Assembly: GCF_900105355.1 (NCBI RefSeq)
Contig: NZ_FNSC01000001.1
Span: 4,216,001-4,280,000, forward strand
Length of the DNA stretch: 64,000 nt
From: Pseudomonas anguilliseptica
GTDB lineage: Bacteria > Pseudomonadota > Gammaproteobacteria > Pseudomonadales > Pseudomonadaceae
Reading direction: 5' to 3'
The notes under the pieces were generated by a model, which searched no databases, had not been told where the DNA came from, and was given only the letters and a program-made list of their open reading frames with translations. Positions 1 to 6,555 of the stretch are shown piece after piece. Position 1 is the stretch's first letter; each line of letters starts with the position of its first letter. A program made the position numbers and the translations under genes.

Positions 1-23
1 ATCACCTCGGAGAAACCGACCCC

Positions 24-299
24 ATGAACGCACCGCTGCGTTTTAACGAAGCTTTGCTGATTGCCGACCGCGCCTTTCAACCTTTCCAATGCGTCGCCTG
101 GGCCCCGCAAGATGGCACTGGCAACCTCAGCCTCAGCCTCAGTGTGATCGACCGTACCAGCACTCGCCTGCTCGGCCGCACGCAACTGTCCAGCACCATC
201 TACAGCGATCCAGTGCAATTTGCCGACGTGCTCAAGCAGTCCCGTGAGCAGCTCAGTCAGCAAGGTTTCACCCTGGAGCCATGGAGCATGCCGGAGTAA
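24..299 (+). CDS. small conserved-looking hypothetical protein
   Basis: A 91-residue protein that I do not recognise. The ATG follows a CGGAG at 8-12, a rather long spacing. There is no signal peptide or membrane segment; the middle is rich in Ser and Leu and the end is acidic. Codon use fits the neighbouring genes and the ORF closes just before a strong terminator at 314-356, so it is probably a real gene, perhaps the last of a unit starting outside the window. No function can be proposed. Confidence 0.6.
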   Translation: MNAPLRFNEALLIADRAFQPFQCVAWAPQDGTGNLSLSLSVIDRTSTRLLGRTQLSSTIYSDPVQFADVLKQSREQLSQQGFTLEPWSMPE

Positions 300-313
300 T
301 CGGCTGTTGCAAC

Positions 314-356
314 AAGGGCTCTGAGCTGCCGACTGGCCCCTCTTGTCAGAGCCCTT
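314..356 (+). terminator. rho-independent terminator
   Basis: A perfect 11-bp inverted repeat (314-324 with 346-356) followed by a CT-rich tail, just after the first gene. Confidence 0.7.
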
Positions 357-457
357 CTCTCCTTCCATTTCGCCATTCTGGCGACGCTCTAATGGCAATA
401 TCTGTGGGTTTTACTCGTTAAGCGCAGACTGCATCCATCGCTTATCGAGACGCCGCC

Positions 458-1436
458 ATGGATGCTCCACGTACCATTGCATGTCATGAGCCTGGACTTG
501 ACTGGCCCATTGCAGGTGTTTGCCTCCGCCAATGACGAACGCCAGCGTCAGGGCCTGCCCGCCGCTTATCGCCTGCTGGTGCTCGGCCAGCAGGCGGTGG
601 CAATGCCTACCTCCGCCGGTTTTCAGCTGGTTGCCGAACAGGCTTGGAGCGCCGTAGACCCTGCGCATATCGATACCTTGCTGGTTCCCGGTGGCCAGGG
701 GGAAAAGGCGCAGCGCCAGAACCCTGAGCTACTGGTCTGGCTGCGCGGCGCCACATCGCAGATCAGGCGCGTGGGCTCGGTCTGTTCCGGTGCGCTTATT
801 CTCGCTGCCGCCGGCCTGCTCGATGGCCGCCGCGTCACCACGCACTGGGCCGATCTCGACTGCCTGCGTCAAGAACATCCTCAGGTAGAGATCAGTGACG
901 ACTGCCTGCACACCTATAACCCACAAGACCCCGCCGGTAATGGCCATATATTCACCTCGGCGGGCGTAACCGCAGGAATTGATCTGGCGCTGGCCCTGGT
1001 CGAAGCCGATCTCGGTCGTCCGCTTTCCTTGGCCGTGGCCAAACGTCTGGTGCTGTTTCTACGCCGCCCCGGCGGGCAAGCGCAGTTCAGTGCGCTGCTG
1101 ACTCCGGAACCGAGCCGAGTGCCACGCCTGGCCAGCCTGCTGGAATGGATACCGCTGCACCTGCATGAGGACCTGTCGTTGGCTGCGCTGGCCGCGCAAG
1201 CCAATATGACGCCGCGCACTTTATCGAGAATCTTTAATCAGGAGTTGGGCATGGGTCCAGGTCGCTATGTGGAAATTGTACGTCTGGAAGCCGCACGCAG
1301 CCTGCTGCAGAACGCCCAGGCATCGATCAGTACGGTGGCATGTTTGAGCGGCTTCAACCACCCGGAAAATCTGCGCCGCACCTTTCACAAGCACCTGGGT
1401 GTCAGCCCTCAGGAATATGCCGAGCGATTCGCTTAA
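458..1436 (+). pseudogene. GlxA-family AraC-type regulator with 5' frameshift
   Basis: Encodes a DJ-1/PfpI-like domain (roughly the first 165 residues, with the elbow VCSGA) followed by a C-terminal AraC helix-turn-helix pair, the layout of GlxA-type transcriptional regulators, which often control catabolism of amines or amino-acid derivatives. The expected N-terminus is split over two frames. An ATG at 458 gives MDAPRTIA and then leaves frame, while the frame carrying SLDLTGPLQVF and the rest of the protein opens only at 462. Family members normally read from the first strand through a hydrophobic 'LLFPGV' segment into this motif, so a short deletion near 481 with loss of frame is likely. 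Translation from ATG 462 would give a protein with an altered first strand. Identification is secure; whether it works is not. Confidence 0.75.
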
Positions 1437-1458
1437 ACCGCACAATCAGGAGACCAAC

Positions 1459-1650
1459 ATGCTGGAGTTACGTGCCCAATGCGAGTGCTGTAACCATGCC
1501 CTTGCGGCTGACAGCCAGGACGCATTTATCTGCTCATACGAATGCACATTTTGCCGCGACTGCGTCGACAGCACATTGCATGGGCGTTGTCCGAACTGCA
1601 GCGGAGAATTGCTGCAGCGACCACGACGCATCGTTGCCGAGGCGAAATAG
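1459..1650 (+). CDS. DUF1272 small cysteine-rich protein
   Basis: A 63-residue protein beginning MLELR with four CxxC or CxC-type pairs (CECC, CSYEC, CRDC, CPNC), typical of the DUF1272 family of small presumed zinc-binding proteins. ATG 1459 was chosen because AGGAG lies just upstream (1449-1453) and the family starts at MLELR; an in-frame upstream extension to 1399 would overlap the regulator. It follows the GlxA-type gene by 22 bp and may be co-transcribed with it. Biochemical role unknown. Confidence 0.85.
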   Translation: MLELRAQCECCNHALAADSQDAFICSYECTFCRDCVDSTLHGRCPNCSGELLQRPRRIVAEAK

Positions 1651-1651
1651 A

Positions 1652-1672
1652 AAGCGCTCCAGAGGAGCGCTT
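1652..1672 (+). terminator. hairpin terminator after DUF1272 gene
   Basis: A perfect 9-bp stem with a 3-nt loop (1652-1660 and 1664-1672) lies between the DUF1272 gene and the convergent gene ending at 1681. The T-run is weak. Confidence 0.55.
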
Positions 1673-1680
1673 AGCCAGCT

Positions 1681-2064
1681 TCAGTTTGGCTCTAGCAATG
1701 AGCGAAAACGCGAGTCACTGCGCGTCGGCGTCAGGGTATACAGCTGCTCCTTCTTGTCGACCCAGGTGTACAGCTTGTACTCCTTGTCACTGTCGCCGCA
1801 GTGCTTGCCCAGGCCGTAGACCGTTAAATGGCTGGGGCTATTGCCGTAGGTGAAAAACATCGAACAGGTGCGATTGCGCCCCTTGTCGCGCCAGGTGTAG
1901 TGGCGCACTGCTTGCTGGCCGATGTACAGGGCATCGCCGTCAACTGTCAGATTGCCGCGATCAAGACGATCAAAAAGGAAGTTCATCGCCTCGATTTCAA
2001 AACCGTCATGGTTGAAGTCGTCCAGGTTGCCTGCAAGCGTGATGGCTGGATTCAGAGTGGGCAT
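1681..2064 (-). CDS. hypothetical protein of the Mor/DUF2589 island
   Basis: A 127-residue soluble protein that I do not recognise. The start is supported by AAGGAGAG before the ATG. There is no signal peptide; it has several aromatic residues (YTW, LYTWVDKKEQLYTL) and one Cys-Gly-Asp segment (KHCGDSDKEYKLY). About 70 bp upstream of its ATG is a minus-strand copy of the element TATTTCCTGCTG, arranged as a perfect inverted repeat with the copy serving the divergent gene at 2252. That shared element is the main reason to place it with the island. Confidence 0.65.
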   Translation of the reverse strand: MPTLNPAITLAGNLDDFNHDGFEIEAMNFLFDRLDRGNLTVDGDALYIGQQAVRHYTWRDKGRNRTCSMFFTYGNSPSHLTVYGLGKHCGDSDKEYKLYTWVDKKEQLYTLTPTRSDSRFRSLLEPN

Positions 2065-2133
2065 ATCAGGTCTCTCCTTGTGAAATAGCTGCCAATTGGC
2101 AGACCTATCTCAGCGCCCTGCCACCCTCCGCTG

Positions 2134-2196
2134 CAGCAGGAAATACTTCCGCAGCGATCTGGCGGTCAACCGTAATGGGCAGTATTTCCTGCTGAA
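2134..2196. promoter_or_regulatory. divergent pair of candidate Mor-type activator sites
   Basis: A perfect 14-bp inverted repeat: CAGCAGGAAATACT at 2134-2147 and AGTATTTCCTGCTG at 2181-2194, the right copy continuing AA. Each copy points toward one of two divergent genes, 1681-2064 (minus) and 2252-2710 (plus), at 69 and 57 bp from the start codons. The same sequence recurs upstream of other island genes at 3413, 3872 and 6252. Its role as the binding site of the Mor-like protein encoded nearby is inferred. Confidence 0.6.
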
Positions 2197-2251
2197 CAGC
2201 TGCCAGTGACCCGGGCACCTTGCAAGCTCCACTACCCATCGGAGCTTGATC

Positions 2252-2710
2252 ATGTTGATACGTAACCTGTCTTTCCTGCTGATCCTGGCCAGCAGCTTGA
2301 GCCATGCCATGAGCACAGAAAACCTGCCTGAAAACACCCTCAAAGCCTATGGTCAGTCCCTAGCTAGCGGGGCTGGAAGCAGCCAATGGCAACAGCTTTG
2401 GCAGCGCACCCGAGCCGCGGGTTATTTCAACCAGGACGGTGCGCAAGCACGCTTTACGCTGCCCATGAAGGAGATTCCCGAGCTGGTCAGCAGCACCCTG
2501 AGTGACGCCCACAGTGTGCAGCCAGACAAAGGCACACAGGCGCTGTACCGCCGCGACTTTGCTCCACGTGTGGTTGGCACTGAAGGTCCACAGCCGCTGA
2601 CAGCGATCTGCTTGAAAGTGGATTGGCGCAGCCTGCCCGATCACACGCAGGTGACCGATAGTGCCCAAATGCGCAGTGTCAGCCTGCTGCTGGCCCAGCC
2701 CTGCCAGTAA
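2252..2710 (+). CDS. exported hypothetical protein
   Basis: A 152-residue protein with a clear signal peptide (MLIRNLSFLLILASSLSHA, then cleavage), so probably periplasmic. ATG 2252 is preferred over the TTG at 2246 because GGAG at 2241-2244 gives normal spacing. The mature part has two cysteines (in AICLKV and AQPCQ) that might form a disulphide. I do not recognise the family. It lies 57 bp downstream of a candidate island activator site and convergent with the muramidase gene, from which a terminator separates it. Confidence 0.7.
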   Translation: MLIRNLSFLLILASSLSHAMSTENLPENTLKAYGQSLASGAGSSQWQQLWQRTRAAGYFNQDGAQARFTLPMKEIPELVSSTLSDAHSVQPDKGTQALYRRDFAPRVVGTEGPQPLTAICLKVDWRSLPDHTQVTDSAQMRSVSLLLAQPCQ

Positions 2711-2737
2711 TCATTACCCCTGCAATTAACGCCATAA

Positions 2738-2761
2738 CTGCCCAGCCTTACGGCTGGGCAG
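2738..2761. terminator. bidirectional hairpin between convergent genes
   Basis: A perfect 10-bp stem with the loop TTAC (2738-2747, 2752-2761) lies between the stops at 2710 (plus) and 2770 (minus). Confidence 0.6.
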
Positions 2762-2769
2762 TGTGCTGC

Positions 2770-3324
2770 TCAGGACATTGCCTGGGACAGCAGTTCGGCT
2801 TCCTGACACCGCCGACTGGTGTAGCGACCGCCAAAGTTCAGCAGATTGCTATGGGCGGCACTCCAGTCATGCGCCACCACCTGTTTCCAGAAATTAGGGG
2901 TGCGCGAAGCAAGATCACCGTACTGAAAGGCCACTGAGGCGATCACGGTCTGCATCTGCGCTGGCAACTGGGCAAAATCGCCGCCGCCGGACTTGGCATA
3001 ACTCGCCGCCAGACGATTGATAAAGGGCTCCTTGTACGCCTCATCAATCTGCTCTGCCTCTGCCGCTGTGATATTCAGCGGCTGCGTGGCCAGCTGCGTT
3101 ACTGCCGCCTGCCCAGTCAGGCCAAGGTAGGGACGTAAACGCTCAAGCAAGGTATCCGGCAGATCCAGCGCCTGCAGATCAGCCAGCTTGCGCTGCCCGA
3201 GGTCAAACCCCGTTGCAATGGTGACCCCGCTGCGGCTATTGCCGGCGTCGGGAACATAACCCTTGGTCGCCGGTCCGCCTTCCAGGTTGGCGATAAAACT
3301 GAAGTAAATCGAGTAGTGAGACAT
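2770..3324 (-). CDS. T4-lysozyme/pesticin-like muramidase
   Basis: A 184-residue protein resembling the C-terminal muramidase domain of pesticin and T4 lysozyme, which hydrolyses the glycan of peptidoglycan. The N-terminal active-site region is visible: Glu15 in NLEGG and the block SGVTIATGFDLGQ, which carries the Thr and Asp expected of this fold. There is no signal peptide, so, as with phage and bacteriocin muramidases, it would need a holin, lysis or another exit route to reach the wall. ATG 3324 has GGAGGA at ideal spacing. It diverges from the Mor-family gene and sits among genes sharing a candidate activator element. No immunity protein of known type is seen. Confidence 0.75.
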   Translation of the reverse strand: MSHYSIYFSFIANLEGGPATKGYVPDAGNSRSGVTIATGFDLGQRKLADLQALDLPDTLLERLRPYLGLTGQAAVTQLATQPLNITAAEAEQIDEAYKEPFINRLAASYAKSGGGDFAQLPAQMQTVIASVAFQYGDLASRTPNFWKQVVAHDWSAAHSNLLNFGGRYTSRRCQEAELLSQAMS

Positions 3325-3347
3325 GGTCAATCCTCCGTTGATGGGGA

Positions 3348-3872
3348 TTGGCAGTCGATCACCGGCCGCAAATACATATCAGCTTGAAGCATTTCCCAGC
3401 GCATTCAGGGGGGATATTTCCTGCTGAAAAAACAACCCGTCCCATTCCTAGCATCCTTGGCAGTCCACGAGACAACAAGGAGGACCCCAAGGACGAGAAT
3501 GACCTACAACAGGTCGACATCAAGCTATTGCCCCACTCACTGCAGGAACTGATCGAGTGTATCGGTCTGGAAAGCGCATACCGATTGACCTGCGCCTTCG
3601 GTGGCCGCCCCAAATACATTCCCAAATACCCTGCCCGCTCTTCGCTAGCCCTGCTCCTGCCGCCGCAAGCGCTGGGCGCTCTGATCGAGCGTTACGCCGG
3701 AATCGCTATCGAGATCCCCAAAGCCGACCACTTCTGTCGACAGATACGCAACCTGCAGATCGTCCAGCAAAGCTCGGATGGTTTGTCACGCAGCGCCCTG
3801 GCTGACAAATACGGTTTGAGCCTGCGCCAGATCGGCAACATCCGCCGTCAAGAGCATGAAACTCATAGGTAA
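3348..3872 (+). CDS. Mor/C-family transcription activator, start uncertain
   Basis: The part from about 3500 to the stop matches the Mor/C family of activators known from phage Mu: an N-terminal helical dimerisation region (LLPHSLQELIECIGLESAYR, then FGGRPKYIPK) and a C-terminal helix-turn-helix (SRSALADKYGLSLRQIGNIR). Mor proteins activate middle promoters by binding a dyad near -40. The open frame extends back to a TTG at 3348, but the first ~50 residues look non-coding and would overlap the candidate site at 3413. The natural-looking start is ATG 3499, with AAGGA five bases before it and giving the usual Mor length (~124 residues), but it lies one base out of the Mor frame. Either a frameshift has hit the N-terminus or an unusual start is used. 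No Mu structural genes accompany it, so it is a stand-alone regulator. Confidence 0.7.
   Translation: MAVDHRPQIHISLKHFPAHSGGIFPAEKTTRPIPSILGSPRDNKEDPKDENDLQQVDIKLLPHSLQELIECIGLESAYRLTCAFGGRPKYIPKYPARSSLALLLPPQALGALIERYAGIAIEIPKADHFCRQIRNLQIVQQSSDGLSRSALADKYGLSLRQIGNIRRQEHETHR
3413..3428 (+). promoter_or_regulatory. candidate activator site upstream of the Mor-like gene
   Basis: GATATTTCCTGCTGAA, matching the island element, 70 bp before the ATG at 3499 and in the muramidase/mor intergenic zone. It suggests autoregulation of the activator; inferred from repetition only. Confidence 0.5.
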
Positions 3873-3887
3873 GTAGTTCCTGCTGAA
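3872..3887 (+). promoter_or_regulatory. candidate activator site upstream of DUF2589 gene
   Basis: AGTAGTTCCTGCTGAA, one more copy of the island element, immediately after the mor-like stop and 64 bp before the DUF2589 start at 3952. Confidence 0.5.
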
Positions 3888-3951
3888 CCTCAACTGCGAG
3901 GCTCCATAGCCTGAGACTGCGCATTTCGCGCATACGATAAGGAGATTGACT

Positions 3952-4614
3952 ATGTCCCAGATTGATACCGGCCTGATCGGTTCCGTAATCAACGCATTGC
4001 CACTTGACCGCATGATTTCAGGGCCATTGCAGGCCATGATCACGGCTCAGGTGCAGGCGAGCAAAGCCTATGCCGACTTCCTGATGGCGGTGTGCATCAA
4101 GGATGGTAAAGCGGTGTCCGTACAGTTCGACTACGACGAAACCCTGGTCGACGAAAACGGCGTGTACAAGGGCACCGTAACCAAGAAGATGCGCATCCCG
4201 CTGCTGGCGGCCATCAGCCACCCCAACATCACCATCGAAGAAGGCTCCATCGACTTCGAACTGACCATCAGCCAGCAGGCTGAGGACACCAGCGAAACTG
4301 CTGGTGAGGGCAGCTTCGAAGCCAAACTCGGCTGGGGGCCGCTCAGTGTCACGGTGAAGGGCTCGGTCAGCCACAAGTCGACCCAGACGCGCAAAACCGA
4401 CACCCGTGCACGTTATGCCATCAGCACCAAGATTGCCCGTCAGGACCCACCTGAAGCACTGATGCGGGTGATCGACTTCCTCACTGACGCGGCGACCAAG
4501 CCGGTGCTGCTGCCGGCGCAGAAAGCCACGGCGGCAACTGATCCGCTGCCCACTGACGCCGTACTGGAATCGCCGAAGCCTGCTCCGGCCAAAGGCGGCA
4601 CTACCCCTCCGTAA
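3952..4614 (+). CDS. DUF2589 protein
   Basis: A 220-residue soluble protein of the DUF2589 family, whose function is unknown to me. The N-terminus (GLIGSVINALPLDRMISGPL and AMITAQVQASKAYADFL) is amphipathic and helical. The middle is a beta-rich core with short polar repeats (the HPNITIEEGSIDFELTIS region), and the tail is Pro/Ala-rich. AAGGAG precedes ATG 3952; a TTG at 3946 is less likely. It follows the Mor-like gene by 79 bp with its own candidate activator site between them, and a terminator follows at 4625. The next gene encodes a second protein of the same type. The stability of the pairing with Mor and the muramidase in other genomes would be the best clue to its role. Confidence 0.75.
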   Translation: MSQIDTGLIGSVINALPLDRMISGPLQAMITAQVQASKAYADFLMAVCIKDGKAVSVQFDYDETLVDENGVYKGTVTKKMRIPLLAAISHPNITIEEGSIDFELTISQQAEDTSETAGEGSFEAKLGWGPLSVTVKGSVSHKSTQTRKTDTRARYAISTKIARQDPPEALMRVIDFLTDAATKPVLLPAQKATAATDPLPTDAVLESPKPAPAKGGTTPP

Positions 4615-4624
4615 CAGCCACCTG

Positions 4625-4642
4625 ACCCCGCTTCGGCGGGGT
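4625..4642 (+). terminator. rho-independent terminator between DUF2589 genes
   Basis: A 7-bp GC-rich stem with a TTCG loop (4625-4631, 4636-4642) followed by CTTCCTT. It may partly insulate the second DUF2589 gene. Confidence 0.6.
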
Positions 4643-4674
4643 CTTCCTTAGATCAGTAAGCGAGGAGTTCACCC

Positions 4675-5247
4675 ATGGCACTGTTTTCCAACAAGAAAGA
4701 ACCGATGAGCGCCAGTGATTTGAGCCACATCACCCGCGGTCTGCACCAGGCCGCAGCGGCGACCCACAACCTGGTTGCCCAGCAGTACATCAAGTTGTTC
4801 GATCAGTTTTTTGACTACAACCCGGACGACCTCGGCACGCCCATGAAGGCGAAGATGGTGGAAGTTGGCCTGGATGAGCAACACACCATGAACATTCCAC
4901 TGATCGCCCTGGTCGCACCGCGCGGTCTGGGGTTGGAAAGCATGAAAGTCGATCTCTCCGTCAAGATGCACGGCACCGAACTCGAAAAAGCCAGCCACGC
5001 CTTGGAAAACGGCGAACTGCATAGCGAACGGTTCTTTGTCACCTTCGGCCGTGAAAAGCGCCAGGGGCAGGAGCGTGACCCGGATGAAATAACCATCAGC
5101 ATGGAATTCAAGGCCTGCGAGCCTCCGGAGGCCGTGCATAGACTGATCGAGGAATACACCAACCTGATCAGTCCAATTCGTATGGCCAAACCCTCACCCG
5201 CCGTGATTGAAAGCGAGCCTGCAGCGCCTCAACCTGGCACGCCCTGA
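4675..5247 (+). CDS. second DUF2589-like protein
   Basis: A 190-residue soluble protein with the same plan as the upstream DUF2589 protein: a helical N-terminus (SDLSHITRGLHQAAAATHNL), a central beta-rich region and a Pro/Ala tail. It shares motifs such as the PPEA-x-x-RLIEEYTNLI segment (compare PPEALMRVIDFL in its neighbour), so the two are probably diverged paralogues able to form a mixed complex. The start follows GAGGAG. It is two bases from the next gene and likely co-transcribed with it. No candidate activator site of its own was found, so it probably depends on read-through from 3952. Function unknown. Confidence 0.7.
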   Translation: MALFSNKKEPMSASDLSHITRGLHQAAAATHNLVAQQYIKLFDQFFDYNPDDLGTPMKAKMVEVGLDEQHTMNIPLIALVAPRGLGLESMKVDLSVKMHGTELEKASHALENGELHSERFFVTFGREKRQGQERDPDEITISMEFKACEPPEAVHRLIEEYTNLISPIRMAKPSPAVIESEPAAPQPGTP

Positions 5248-5249
5248 TC

Positions 5250-5888
5250 ATGCACAGCGTGGCGATAAGCCTGGTGTACAGCCTTAGTGCGATAGCCTGG
5301 TTGCTGTTCTGGCGTCGCAGTCTCGCGATGCCAGCCCTGCTGCAGCGCTATCCGCTGTTGCTTGGCGGCGCACTGGTGCAGTTGGTCGGCGCCGCGCTGG
5401 TGCTACATCCTGATACATCGGCAGGCAAGGAGTTTGAAGCCGTGCTGTTCGATGTGCTGCATGCCCGCGCTGACCTCGTGCTATCCGCCTCAGCCAGTAT
5501 TCTGGTGGTCGCCACAGTGGTCTACGGCATGCAACAGCAATCGCCACCGCCACAGACCTTTATCCGCCTGATGTCTTACGCCATGGTGGCGCTATTGGGT
5601 TTTATGCTGCCGATAGTCTGGATACCGCACACTCAGACCGAGTGGATGCGCCTTTTGCGGCATATACAGACAGCTGCCTTCATCTGGGGCCTGCTACTGG
5701 TCTGCGCAGGCTTGACAACCTTGCTCGAAGACCTGATGCGTAACGAAAACAGCGCCGTAACCAGCGGCCACGGCACCGAACCCTTAGTCGGAGCCCAGGG
5801 TCATGTTCCGGTCACCGCTGCTGGCGCTGATTCTCCAGCGCTGGCCCAGAGCGTAGCCCCCCCCCCAATCCGCCGAAGAACGCCATAA
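5250..5888 (+). CDS. multi-pass membrane protein of the island
   Basis: A 212-residue membrane protein with about five hydrophobic segments, at residues ~3-20, 30-50, 75-95, 108-125 and 135-160. A polar tail follows. The start is two bases after the DUF2589-like stop, which implies translational coupling. The last ~25 residues overlap the 3' end of the convergent gene at 5812-6195 and contain a run of ten C (5857-5866), so the C-terminus could vary by slippage. It could anchor or serve as an exit path for the soluble island proteins; that is a guess from context. Confidence 0.65.
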   Translation: MHSVAISLVYSLSAIAWLLFWRRSLAMPALLQRYPLLLGGALVQLVGAALVLHPDTSAGKEFEAVLFDVLHARADLVLSASASILVVATVVYGMQQQSPPPQTFIRLMSYAMVALLGFMLPIVWIPHTQTEWMRLLRHIQTAAFIWGLLLVCAGLTTLLEDLMRNENSAVTSGHGTEPLVGAQGHVPVTAAGADSPALAQSVAPPPIRRRTP

Positions 5889-6195
5889 ACACACCGCCGG
5901 CCAGCAGCACCCATAGCTCACTGGTTGCGACAGGATCAGTGGCCGCAGCGCGGATCATCCACAGGCCCATCAACGACAGGCACAGACCGACACTGACGCC
6001 CAGTAATGTGCGCAGCCAGCTGCTGTGATGACCTTGATGTTTCTGGATCAGCTCCAGCAGCTCCTCGATATCCTCCGGCTGTACGCCAGTGTTCGCGTCA
6101 TCGACCAATTCCACTGCACCAAATACCAGGCGCATACGGATAGCCTTATCCAGCCAACCCTGCTCGCGGGTGTTGATAACTACCGACTTGCTCAT
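5812..6195 (-). CDS. small two-helix membrane protein of the island
   Basis: A 127-residue protein with a soluble acidic N-terminal half (including the helical EDIEELLELIQKHQ) and two hydrophobic segments in the C-terminal half (roughly residues 65-82 and 92-112, the second ending in a Gly-rich FFGGLGGG). The Gly-rich end is encoded by the C10/G10 run at 5857-5866. A minus-strand copy of the island element (6252-6265) lies 56 bp before its ATG, the same spacing as for other island genes. The family is not recognised. The small-helix plus two-TM plan would be compatible with a holin-like or anchoring role, but nothing proves it. Confidence 0.65.
   Translation of the reverse strand: MSKSVVINTREQGWLDKAIRMRLVFGAVELVDDANTGVQPEDIEELLELIQKHQGHHSSWLRTLLGVSVGLCLSLMGLWMIRAAATDPVATSELWVLLAGGVFMAFFGGLGGGLRSGPALENQRQQR
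5857..5866. repeat. C10 homopolymer in overlapping gene ends
   Basis: Ten consecutive C within the shared 3' ends of two convergent membrane-protein genes. Runs of this length slip during replication and are also error-prone in sequencing. Confidence 0.9.
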
Positions 6196-6251
6196 GATGA
6201 AACCCCTTGCTAGGTATGGAATCTCAGCCTAGGGGTCGGTACTCAAGCAAC

Positions 6252-6265
6252 TTCAGCAGGAGTCG
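6252..6265 (-). promoter_or_regulatory. candidate activator site, minus strand
   Basis: Read on the minus strand this is CGACTCCTGCTGAA. It keeps the CTCCTGCTGAA core of the island element and lies 56 bp upstream of the membrane-protein start at 6195. It is the most divergent copy. Confidence 0.45.
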
Positions 6266-6338
6266 TTTCCACGGCAAACATCCTGCTTCCGGCTAGGCTT
6301 TACTGAGCAAGCAGTCAGTCTGAGTAATGGAGAAACAC

Positions 6339-6554
6339 ATGAGCGAAGAGGAAAACAAACCGCTGACGCTATGGGAGATGTTGCAAAGCGTGCTGAGTGC
6401 AGCGATCGGCGTGCAAAGCGGAAAAAACCGTAGCCGTGACTTCTCACGCGGAAAGCCCAGCCACTTCATCATTCTCGGCGCATTGTTCACGGTCGTGTTT
6501 GTGCTGGTGATCTTCGGCATCGTCAAACTGGTGCTGCACCTGGCAGGCGTCTGA
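6339..6554 (+). CDS. DUF2970 membrane protein
   Basis: A 71-residue protein of the DUF2970 type: a short N-terminal helix (LWEMLQSVLSAAIGVQS), a basic linker (KNRSRDF) and one C-terminal membrane segment (HFIILGALFTVVFVLVIFGI). ATG 6339 (MSEEE) is chosen over ATG 6327 because a GGAG at 6329-6332 sits at proper distance. It diverges from the 5812-6195 gene and is convergent with the binding-protein gene, whose stop is two bases away. Function unknown. Confidence 0.75.
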   Translation: MSEEENKPLTLWEMLQSVLSAAIGVQSGKNRSRDFSRGKPSHFIILGALFTVVFVLVIFGIVKLVLHLAGV

Positions 6555-6555
6555 C

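Noticed and set aside
2272..2284. TTTCCTGCTGATCC inside the 2252-2710 gene as another activator site
   Set aside because: It encodes a leucine-rich signal peptide segment (also TTCCTGCTGAC at 50378 in the K+ channel gene), so it is explained by codon use, not by regulation.
3348..6554. Mu-like prophage
   Set aside because: A Mor-type activator and a muramidase are present but no transposase, portal, capsid, tail or integrase genes were found around them.
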